Origin: Verrucomicrobiaceae bacterium
Lineage (GTDB): Bacteria; Verrucomicrobiota; Verrucomicrobiae; Verrucomicrobiales; Akkermansiaceae
Direction of reading: 5' to 3'
Length of the DNA: 10,694 bases
Assembly: GCA_003820635.1 (NCBI GenBank)
Contig: RPOS01000296.1
Coordinates: forward strand, 1 to 10,694
The position numbers and the translations under genes are program-made. The first letter of the stretch is position 1, and every line of letters begins with the position of its first letter. Below are positions 6,177-10,694 of this stretch, piece by piece. The notes under the pieces are model-generated. The model was not told where the DNA came from, made no database searches, and was given only the letters and a program-made list of their open reading frames with translations.

Positions 6177-6380
6177 ATGAAACCAGAAGAAAAAGCTGCT
6201 GTTAAAGAGGGTGCTGCTACAGCGGCAATTGCTGGAGCCGTAGCCCTTGTTATTGGCAACCCCGTGTGCTGGGCTGGCGTTCTTTACGGAACGTATCGGA
6301 TGGCACGCTTGGCCTACAAGCGGGCCAAGTATCGTGATACACTTCACGACAGAGGCCAGGACGCTGATCTCTTCATCTAA
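6177..6380 (+). CDS. Small membrane protein
   Basis: A 67-residue protein with a charged N-terminus (MKPEEKAAVKEG), a small-residue hydrophobic stretch at about 13-40 (ATAAIAGAVALVIGNPV, then CWAGVLYGTY), and a basic C-terminal part (RMARLAYKRAKYRD). The stretch could be one membrane helix or a tight glycine/alanine hairpin; there is no signal-peptidase site. The basic end predicts a cytoplasmic C-terminus. Possible roles include a holin-like or host-membrane-modifying peptide, but nothing in the sequence decides this. It is first in the second rightward block, 13 nt before the SWIM gene, and has no clear Shine-Dalgarno sequence. Confidence 0.6.
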   Translation: MKPEEKAAVKEGAATAAIAGAVALVIGNPVCWAGVLYGTYRMARLAYKRAKYRDTLHDRGQDADLFI

Positions 6381-6393
6381 CTCAACTCAAATC

Positions 6394-7335
6394 ATGCAAC
6401 TCCAAACCGAACTCAACCCTGCGCAAGCTCTCATTTGTTCACGGTCTAACATCCGTCGTGCATACGCAGACTTTGATGACACCGAAATCTCTGGCATTTA
6501 TCTGCGAGATGATAATTGTGTTGTGGTGCGTTGTGATGGTAGTGAGCAGACTTACGACCTGACTTTGATTAAGACTGCCTTCCAGCAGTACACCCACCGT
6601 TTGAAGGATTTCTTTTCTTACCTTGGCCCTAACTATCGTGGCCCTAGTGTATGGCATAACAATGCTTACGTTATGTTTAAAGGGTGGAACTACACCCACG
6701 CGCTAGGACATCTGACTTCCAATGCAAAACTCCAGCAGCACTGGGCAGACAAATTTATCCACCTGTCAGACCCCAACAAAGTCGTTGCCCTCCTCCAGAA
6801 TGATCAGACGGACCTGGGACATTTGGTTGCGCCGGATGGGCTTCGGAGCGCGGCTCGGCCAATTGACATGGAGTCTGACCTGGAGGAAAACCCCTCAGGC
6901 GTTCAAGCCAGCACTCCTGAACCTTACTGCTCATGTGGGTCCTTTCAGCGTCAGCTTCTTAATGTTTCGTTATTCCAACAAGAGATTGAAGGATTCAAGC
7001 CCTGGTGTATCCACCTGACTTGGTTCCATAAATACCGTGAGCTGCTGTGCAAGCGCACTGAAGTACGGAATGCACTGCCTAGTGGCACGCCAGACAAGTG
7101 CGTGGCATGGTGGTACGCTCCGCCCCAGGACCACATCAGTGATGGCAAGTTTGTACTACTGCATACCAAGTCAGGTGCTCAGGCACCTTTGACTCATTGG
7201 CGTACCTACCGACCAAAGGAGGTGTTCAGCCAAGAACATGCCTGGGATCTTTTCTTCAATATGATGGAGGCGGGTTATGTGCCATTCCCTGGTACTGCAT
7301 TGCCACAACTGCAATCTGCTGTCAAAAAGAAATGA
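6394..7335 (+). CDS. Phage protein with SWIM-type zinc finger
   Basis: A 313-residue protein. Near the middle it carries Cys179-x-Cys181 (YCSCGSFQRQ) and Cys205-x-His207 (KPWCIHLTWF), the CxC...CxH pattern of a SWIM zinc finger, a domain used to bind DNA or proteins. The N-terminal part (about 15-120) holds an aromatic-rich domain (ISGIYLRDDNCVVVRCDGS, YLGPNYRGPSVWHNNAYVMF), and the C-terminal part has CVAWWYAPPQDHISDGKFVL. I know no enzymatic motif here. ATG 6394 is chosen because the upstream 49 codons in this frame overlap the membrane-protein gene and read poorly. The leader ACTCAACTCAAATC is CA-rich without a Shine-Dalgarno sequence. The last codon and stop overlap the next start (ATGA). 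Confidence 0.75.
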   Translation: MQLQTELNPAQALICSRSNIRRAYADFDDTEISGIYLRDDNCVVVRCDGSEQTYDLTLIKTAFQQYTHRLKDFFSYLGPNYRGPSVWHNNAYVMFKGWNYTHALGHLTSNAKLQQHWADKFIHLSDPNKVVALLQNDQTDLGHLVAPDGLRSAARPIDMESDLEENPSGVQASTPEPYCSCGSFQRQLLNVSLFQQEIEGFKPWCIHLTWFHKYRELLCKRTEVRNALPSGTPDKCVAWWYAPPQDHISDGKFVLLHTKSGAQAPLTHWRTYRPKEVFSQEHAWDLFFNMMEAGYVPFPGTALPQLQSAVKKK

Positions 7336-7583
7336 CATTTGATCAAGAGCTATTTGATAGAGCAATGGATATTGTTGATCGATACGGCACACTTCCTAGC
7401 AATTCAATTGACAACCCAAAAGCCATGCCTGAAATTCACCATTATCATCTTGACGTTGATGACGATACCCACTGGGGTCTTGTTAAGCTAGGCGCAGAAA
7501 TCAAAATGGACTATGAGGTCTATGCAGAAGAAGTTCTCAGAAGACATGTTGAAGCTACGCTCAATCAAAAAACTAAAGATTGA
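7332..7583 (+). CDS. Small acidic protein of unknown function
   Basis: An 83-residue protein, not recognised. It has a helical start (FDQELFDRAMDIVDRYG), an Asp/His-rich middle (MPEIHHYHLDVDDDTHWGLV) and a helical end (DYEVYAEEVLRRHVEATLNQ). The His/Asp cluster might bind metal, but this is speculative. It starts at the ATGA overlap with the SWIM gene stop and overlaps the next gene by 38 nt, so the three are probably translationally coupled. Longer versions of this frame run back into the SWIM gene and are ignored. Confidence 0.7.
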   Translation: MTFDQELFDRAMDIVDRYGTLPSNSIDNPKAMPEIHHYHLDVDDDTHWGLVKLGAEIKMDYEVYAEEVLRRHVEATLNQKTKD

Positions 7584-7737
7584 ATACATTGAAGAAGATG
7601 ACGGCAGCAGTACTATTCAAATTGAATGGGACAATGCCGATCCAGATCTTCAATGGTGGAATGACCTTGGTGAAGAAGGTCAAAAAACGTTTATCCTAGA
7701 TTCACTCCAACAAGCACTTGATTGCTATGTCGATTGA
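7546..7737 (+). CDS. Small acidic protein with WDNADPDLQWW motif
   Basis: A 63-residue protein with a basic start (MLKLRSIKKLKIEYI), a conserved-looking core (STIQIEWDNADPDLQWWNDL) and a C-terminal helix (FILDSLQQALDCYVD). I have the impression of similar short proteins in other phages but cannot name a family. ATG 7546 is preferred to ATG 7513 because it reduces the overlap with the previous gene to 38 nt. Its stop overlaps the next gene start at 7727 by 11 nt. Confidence 0.65.
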   Translation: MLKLRSIKKLKIEYIEEDDGSSTIQIEWDNADPDLQWWNDLGEEGQKTFILDSLQQALDCYVD

Positions 7738-8107
7738 AACCTACGGCCTTAGCTCTGAACAGTACGCAGAGTTTTTTGAAAGCAACTTACGTACTGCGGT
7801 TGCGCTTTACTTGCAGACCTTCAATGCTTTAGCTTCAGTTAATGTTGACTTCAAAACAATTTTTCGTTTGTATCAAGAAACTATTTATGTGACCAACGAT
7901 GATTGTCGTCGGTACCAGAAAGCCAACAACCCTGAGGCTATTAAAGACAATGACTTGTTTGGGTTAACGCCTAGCCGAGAGGAACTGATGGAAGAAATTC
8001 AGTCCGTCAATGCCAAAGTCGACGCTCTTGTTGACTACCTCTCCAAGCTGGTAGAAACTACAACTGATGGTCTTAACGGGCTGGTTAAAGTGATCGACAA
8101 GGATTGA
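7727..8107 (+). CDS. Small protein with C-terminal coiled coil
   Basis: A 126-residue protein, not recognised. Residues about 1-55 look globular and aromatic (EQYAEFFESNLRTAVALYLQ). Residues about 80-125 (SREELMEEIQSVNAKVDALV, then DYLSKLVETTTDGLNGLVKV) have hydrophobic heptads typical of a coiled coil, suggesting oligomerisation. ATG 7727 is preferred to TTG 7718. It overlaps the end of the previous gene by 11 nt and is followed by a 76-nt intergenic stretch containing the third pseudoknot copy. Confidence 0.7.
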   Translation: MSIETYGLSSEQYAEFFESNLRTAVALYLQTFNALASVNVDFKTIFRLYQETIYVTNDDCRRYQKANNPEAIKDNDLFGLTPSREELMEEIQSVNAKVDALVDYLSKLVETTTDGLNGLVKVIDKD

Positions 8108-8135
8108 TTTTTAAATTACCACTGTAGATGGTGGA

Positions 8136-8164
8136 ACGTCCTGGTCATGACGTAAAACTGACCA
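8136..8164 (+). promoter_or_regulatory. Candidate H-type pseudoknot, copy 3, before a 39-aa membrane peptide
   Basis: Stem 1 is ACGTC (8136-8140) with GACGT (8149-8153). One C (8141) crosses stem 2. Stem 2 is TGGTCA (8142-8147) with TGACCA (8159-8164), six perfect Watson-Crick pairs. AAAAC (8154-8158) crosses stem 1. It ends 19 nt before the ATG at 8184. This copy is fully intergenic, unlike copy 1, so its conservation cannot be due to coding constraint. Confidence 0.8.
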
Positions 8165-8183
8165 GCACATCTCACCTTAACTC

Positions 8184-8303
8184 ATGTTTGAATCCTTGTT
8201 TGCCATCGTCCTTCCGGTGGTTAAAGACCTTCTTTGGGCAGCGGCAGGTATGCTGCTGACCTATGCACTTAACAAAATTCAAACTCAATTTAATACCATC
8301 TGA
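8184..8303 (+). CDS. 39-residue single-span membrane peptide
   Basis: MFESLFAIVLPVVKDLLWAA followed by AGMLLTYALNKIQTQFNTI. Residues about 3-30 are hydrophobic with only a central Lys14-Asp15 pair, followed by a mildly polar tail, so one membrane helix or an amphipathic helix is expected. It is supported by its ATG at the fixed 19-nt distance from the third pseudoknot, by ending 2 nt before the next ATG, and by filling the only gap in a tightly packed block. Its function is unknown; small phage membrane peptides can alter host membranes or transport, but nothing here decides that. Confidence 0.6.
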   Translation: MFESLFAIVLPVVKDLLWAAAGMLLTYALNKIQTQFNTI

Positions 8304-8305
8304 TC

Positions 8306-9019
8306 ATGACTCACATCACCAAGACAAAACTTGACGATCTTAGCATCATCAAGCTATATGACCACTATGGTGCCCTGGAACGCTCTCTTCCTCTCCTTAC
8401 TCCTGAGTCCCAGGAGTTGGCAAAAGCCGAGTTGGAATGTTGTGCCAACCTACGGTCTGAAAAGATTGATCGTATTTATTACGCGATGGCTGCCCATGAA
8501 GATGCTTTGGAGCGCATCAAAAAAGAAGGAGAGTTAATTGCACAGGCCAAGCGTCATCATGAATCTCAGCTGGCTCAACTCAAGAATCTACTAGGCTGGT
8601 TGCGGCGGGCACTGCCGCTTAACTCAAATAGAATCCAAGGTAAAAACTATGAGTTTGTCCTTTCTAAAAAGAAGGACTTCACGGTCGAGATCACGTCGGA
8701 TCCGGAGTTTTGGCACACTGACGAAAGGAGTAAGTACTGCATTCAGCAGGAAACAACCACAACCAAAAGAATTGTGGTACGTTCAATATCAGGAGAAGTT
8801 CTCTCCGACAGAACAGAACCTAAAACAAAACTTGAAACCCTCCCCAACCTCGATGCCATCCGCAACGCTTACCAAAACGGTGAACACCTCCCGCCTGGAG
8901 TCAAAGTTGAACAACAATATGCAATCCGAAAGAACCGCCTCTTCTCTACCAAGTGGATGGAATCACAAGCACCCGAATATTTCGGAGAGCTTCTACAAGA
9001 ATCTGATCCCGCCGACTGA
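8306..9019 (+). CDS. Gp157-family coiled-coil phage protein
   Basis: A 237-residue protein whose layout fits the Siphovirus Gp157 family (function not settled; found in siphophage early regions). Residues about 45-105 (EKIDRIYYAMAAHEDALERI, KKEGELIAQAKRHHESQLAQ, LKNLLGWLRRAL) form the long charged coiled coil with lysine-rich spacing, followed by a beta segment (KNYEFVLSKKKDFTVEI) that corresponds to the family's conserved end. The remaining about 110 residues are not clearly related to the family and contain TTTTKRIVVRSISGEV. It begins 2 nt after the membrane peptide stop. Replication or recombination association is inferred from its neighbours only. Confidence 0.65.
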   Translation: MTHITKTKLDDLSIIKLYDHYGALERSLPLLTPESQELAKAELECCANLRSEKIDRIYYAMAAHEDALERIKKEGELIAQAKRHHESQLAQLKNLLGWLRRALPLNSNRIQGKNYEFVLSKKKDFTVEITSDPEFWHTDERSKYCIQQETTTTKRIVVRSISGEVLSDRTEPKTKLETLPNLDAIRNAYQNGEHLPPGVKVEQQYAIRKNRLFSTKWMESQAPEYFGELLQESDPAD

Positions 9020-9041
9020 CCTAGAGGATGCACATATCTTG

Positions 9042-9269
9042 ATGTGTTGCCACCAGCAGTCGGTCGATGACTTCCAGATGCAGATCGAGATGGTTGACAT
9101 TGAGATCAGCATGCTCTGTGAAGATGGTCGTGATCTTCCTGTCTATCAAGAAAACAAACTTGATGAGCTGGAGGAACGCAAGCTTAAGCTGCTGTCTGGC
9201 AAACGGTTTCATCAGAACGCACGTCATGCCTACTGGTACATCACTGCACGTGGGGATAAAAACAACTGA
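9042..9269 (+). CDS. Small charged helical protein of unknown function
   Basis: A 75-residue protein, not recognised. It starts MCCHQQSVDDFQMQIEMVDI and continues with charged helices (QENKLDELEERKLKLLSGKR) and an aromatic end (RHAYWYITARGDKNN). The amino-acid pattern is more protein-like than the alternative frames over the same bases. The frame is open upstream through the whole Gp157 gene, so the start is uncertain; ATG 9042 is the first ATG after that gene. There is no good Shine-Dalgarno sequence at the right distance. Confidence 0.6.
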   Translation: MCCHQQSVDDFQMQIEMVDIEISMLCEDGRDLPVYQENKLDELEERKLKLLSGKRFHQNARHAYWYITARGDKNN

Positions 9270-9279
9270 AGTAAAATAA

Positions 9280-9304
9280 CCTAACAACGTTGGTTAGGGG
9301 TTCC
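9280..9304 (+). promoter_or_regulatory. Hairpin that can hide a Shine-Dalgarno sequence
   Basis: CCTAAC (9280-9285) pairs with GTTAGG (9293-9298) around a 7-nt loop. The 3' arm runs into AGGGG (9296-9300), a purine tract 4 nt before the ATG at 9305, and overlaps its first three bases. This is one of the few convincing ribosome-binding sites in the window, and the hairpin would partly sequester it. No T-run follows, so it is not an intrinsic terminator. Confidence 0.45.
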
Positions 9305-9568
9305 ATGGCAAATGAAGAACAGCTTAGTAGATTACTGGCTAGCTTCACTGTCGATGGGACCCCTTTAACTGCGCTCATTGGTAACAAGCTGGAGTGGTCG
9401 GTCACTATCTTGACTGCTGCTATGTTGTCGAATGAAAATCTTGCAGCTTCTATGGAAGCAGAAGAGATGGTTGATGCAGCAATCAACTACTCCAATCTGA
9501 TTCAAGAGCGCCTTGGTTATTACGAAAGTGTTAAGGTCCATTCCCTCGAAAGGCTGCTCGGCACTTAA
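9305..9568 (+). CDS. Small helical protein of unknown function
   Basis: An 87-residue protein, not recognised. It is Ala/Leu/Glu-rich and probably all-helical (NEEQLSRLLASFTVDGTPLT, LTAAMLSNENLAASMEAEEM, INYSNLIQERLGYYESVKV). ATG 9305 is chosen over the upstream in-frame start at 9290 because it follows the AGGGG tract. A 40-nt gap without recognisable signals follows before the next gene. Confidence 0.65.
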   Translation: MANEEQLSRLLASFTVDGTPLTALIGNKLEWSVTILTAAMLSNENLAASMEAEEMVDAAINYSNLIQERLGYYESVKVHSLERLLGT

Positions 9569-9608
9569 TAAAATTGCTGCTAAAGTACTTGGGTCTTCTT
9601 TCGTTTAA

Positions 9609-9806
9609 ATGGAACCTGTTGTTGTGCCTAAGTTAACCGTATCATTTGCGGTTGACATTGATGTTGAATACAATTCCTTTGGTGGTAAGACTGCCGATGA
9701 AATTGCAGATGCTCTTCAAGATGATCTGGATGATCTTCTCTTTGAACTGAGTCCTCACGTCAAAGGCGTCTATACTTCTACAACAGCCATCAACTTCAAT
9801 GACTGA
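9609..9806 (+). CDS. Small acidic protein of unknown function
   Basis: A 65-residue protein. It opens with beta-like VVVPKLTVSFAVDIDVEYNS, continues with a helix (KTADEIADALQDDLDDLLFE) and ends in a strand (VKGVYTSTTAINFND), a compact alpha/beta pattern. I do not recognise the family. There is no Shine-Dalgarno sequence upstream of the ATG. Its stop overlaps the next start by 8 nt. Confidence 0.65.
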   Translation: MEPVVVPKLTVSFAVDIDVEYNSFGGKTADEIADALQDDLDDLLFELSPHVKGVYTSTTAINFND

Positions 9807-10089
9807 CGACCTCCTCAAGAAACTTAACACCACTGGCGCCTTTGATACTCCTTGGCTTAAGGAGCAGCTTCAAAGCTGGAGCGCAACAATGGAGCAGCGT
9901 AAGGCTGACTTCATGGAGCACATGTATCGTTGCTCTGGGCGCCAGGATGGCCTGTACAGTGGCTTATGGCAAGAGTTCTGCATCCGTGAAGCTGGCCCCT
10001 ATTGCCGGGAAGATTACTTCCGTAGGTTGCAGTTTGTTAAAGACCTGGAAGAGGGAAAGTTTAAGGATGAAGAAATCCTAGTTTCCTGA
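9799..10089 (+). CDS. Small protein with Cys/Trp-rich centre
   Basis: A 96-residue protein, not recognised. Helical start (DDLLKKLNTTGAFDTPWLKE), then MYRCSGRQDGLYSGLWQEFC and PYCREDYFRRLQFV. Cys residues near 44, 61 and 69 are too few and too spread for a clear zinc site. It is the last gene before the intrinsic terminator at 10117-10151 and is translationally coupled to the gene before it through an 8-nt overlap. Confidence 0.7.
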   Translation: MTDDLLKKLNTTGAFDTPWLKEQLQSWSATMEQRKADFMEHMYRCSGRQDGLYSGLWQEFCIREAGPYCREDYFRRLQFVKDLEEGKFKDEEILVS

Positions 10090-10116
10090 AACCTAGCTTG
10101 AACTACAACTTAGAAT

Positions 10117-10151
10117 AAGGGGATGTTCAGTATTAGAGCATTCCCTTTTTT
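10117..10151 (+). terminator. Intrinsic terminator closing the small-gene block
   Basis: AAGGGGATG (10117-10125) pairs with CATTCCCTT (10139-10147) with one G-T pair, around a 13-nt loop, and the 3' arm runs into TTTTTT (10146-10151). It begins 27 nt after the stop of the preceding gene. The T-run ends exactly at the next ATG, so the downstream gene would be silent unless there is read-through or a promoter inside this short interval. Confidence 0.75.
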
Positions 10152-10337
10152 ATGGATGATCGATCTCCTATTGATGCCCTTAGGCAGCTTGATATTAATT
10201 ACATCCTTTACGTAACAGAACGAAATAACCCCAAATGTAAACAAGCCAGGACAGATGATTGGTTAGAAGGCTATCATCAAGCTGTTAATGATCTTGCTTT
10301 TTACCTTGGCAAAGACAGAAACCCACAACAACCTTGA
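10152..10337 (+). CDS. Small protein of unknown function right after the terminator
   Basis: A 61-residue protein (MDDRSPIDALRQLDINYILY, then WLEGYHQAVNDLAFYLGKD). Not recognised; probably helical. Its ATG touches the T-run of the terminator, so there is no leader for ribosome binding on a terminated or newly started transcript. It might be translated only from read-through RNA, or be leaderless. It overlaps the next gene by about 50 nt. Confidence 0.55.
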   Translation: MDDRSPIDALRQLDINYILYVTERNNPKCKQARTDDWLEGYHQAVNDLAFYLGKDRNPQQP

Positions 10338-10694
10338 GAAAATCTACGACGACGCCTTCACTGAATTCACAAGAAAGATGCGTGAGCCCCAAGGTACAAC
10401 AGCTAAAGACCGCAGGGAGGCTGATCCAAAAACCAGTCAGTTTATTAAAGAAAACTTTAAGCCGGAAGCTGACGTGCTTGCACCAGCCGACAAGAAGTGG
10501 TCTAGTTTCTTTTGTGAATCTAAAGCTAAAGCAAAAGAAAAGCTGCGTGAATATCTTGCAGATACCGTTAGTGAATTTGTTGACGCCAATGTGTTAAACG
10601 GCAATGAATTCTTTAACGTTCTACTAGAAGTTGTTTACGACAACTGGTTGTTCTACAAGAAAAACGCTGACGAAAACGAAAAGCTTCTTAAGCT
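10288..10694 (+). CDS. Partial charged protein running off the right edge
   Basis: This frame is open to the end of the window, at least 135 codons, with good protein character: NLEKIYDDAFTEFTRKMREP, DKKWSSFFCESKAKAKEKLR, EYLADTVSEFVDANVL, FFNVLLEVVYDNWLFYKKNA. It is highly charged and helical; the family cannot be judged without the C-terminus. ATG 10288 is the first start in frame, but the first residues it adds (MILLFTLAKTETHNN) look less typical, so TTG 10306 or ATG 10380 remain possible. The competing frame at 10334-10597 is basic and irregular and is treated as a shadow. Confidence 0.6.
   Translation, partial: MILLFTLAKTETHNNLEKIYDDAFTEFTRKMREPQGTTAKDRREADPKTSQFIKENFKPEADVLAPADKKWSSFFCESKAKAKEKLREYLADTVSEFVDANVLNGNEFFNVLLEVVYDNWLFYKKNADENEKLLK

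Noticed and set aside
3674..8160. Reading the GACGTwAAACTG repeats as a simple phage RNA-polymerase promoter
   Set aside because: It remains an alternative, but the changed-yet-paired stem bases and fixed distance to the start codon favour an RNA structure; a DNA promoter would be expected to conserve the stem bases themselves.
8136..8164. preQ1 class I riboswitch
   Set aside because: The element is also a small H-type pseudoknot with an A-rich strand, but the conserved preQ1-I loop and tail bases are not present, and it occurs before genes unrelated to queuosine.
8649..9041. Long extension of the 9042 gene back through the Gp157 gene
   Set aside because: The upstream residues are Ser/Arg/Lys-rich low-quality sequence in a shifted frame of a recognised gene.
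9021..9287. Reverse-strand frame of 88 codons
   Set aside because: It is the complement of the 75-aa forward gene, whose charged helical sequence is more convincing; a reverse gene here would interrupt a compact forward block.
10334..10597. Forward frame of 87 codons starting TTG
   Set aside because: It overlaps the better frame that is open to the window end, and its composition (many Lys, Ser, Thr, Leu in irregular order) looks like a shadow.
1..10694. tRNA genes, CRISPR arrays, insertion sequences, attachment sites
   Set aside because: No cloverleaf with a T-arm consensus, no regularly spaced direct repeats, no transposase or integrase motif and no terminal inverted repeats were seen by eye.

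Overview
The window looks like the replication and early-accessory region of a double-stranded DNA phage, most likely a cyanophage. The evidence is the order family A DNA polymerase, zinc-ribbon protein, tandem-OB single-stranded DNA-binding protein (SSB), preceded by a Gp88-family protein and followed by a Gp157-family protein; many very small genes overlapping by ATGA/TGATG junctions; one large gene that I recall as a cyanobacterial/cyanophage family (DUF5895); and start codons that mostly lack a Shine-Dalgarno sequence. No structural, packaging or lysis gene is recognisable. Identifications come from reading motifs, not from database searches.

Layout. 1-323: end of an upstream region plus a small hydrophilic gene. 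324-501: no confident gene, but a cluster of inverted repeats and hints of coding in two shifted frames. 502-1320: Gp88-family protein, followed by a strong hairpin (1335-1371) that could be a terminator and that also overlaps a consensus-like promoter. 1376-5839: a rightward block of a small gene, family A polymerase with 3'-5' exonuclease, zinc ribbon, SSB with an acidic tail, an 80-aa acidic protein and a 338-aa DUF5895-like protein. 5840-6097: a single leftward gene, convergent with the block before it and divergent from the one after. 6177-10089: a second rightward block with a membrane peptide, a SWIM zinc-finger protein, several small unknowns, a 39-aa membrane peptide (8184-8303), a Gp157-family coiled-coil protein and four more small unknowns. 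10117-10151: an intrinsic terminator. 10152-10694: two overlapping genes, the last running off the window.

The most interesting signal is a three-copy RNA element at 3660-3689, 4774-4802 and 8136-8164. Each copy can fold as a compact H-type pseudoknot. Stem 2 keeps pairing in all copies while its bases change, the loop strand is nearly invariant, and the element ends 19-22 nt before the ATG of the SSB, the DUF5895-like protein and the 39-aa membrane peptide respectively. The layout recalls the pseudoknot in the gene 32 (SSB) leader of T-even phages, where the SSB represses its own translation. Here the element is repeated in front of two further genes, suggesting a small post-transcriptional regulon. 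I know of no described RNA family with this sequence.

Polymerase, SSB, zinc ribbon and probably the DUF5895-like protein would act together in phage DNA synthesis. The small-gene block downstream is typical accessory DNA whose functions cannot be read from sequence alone.
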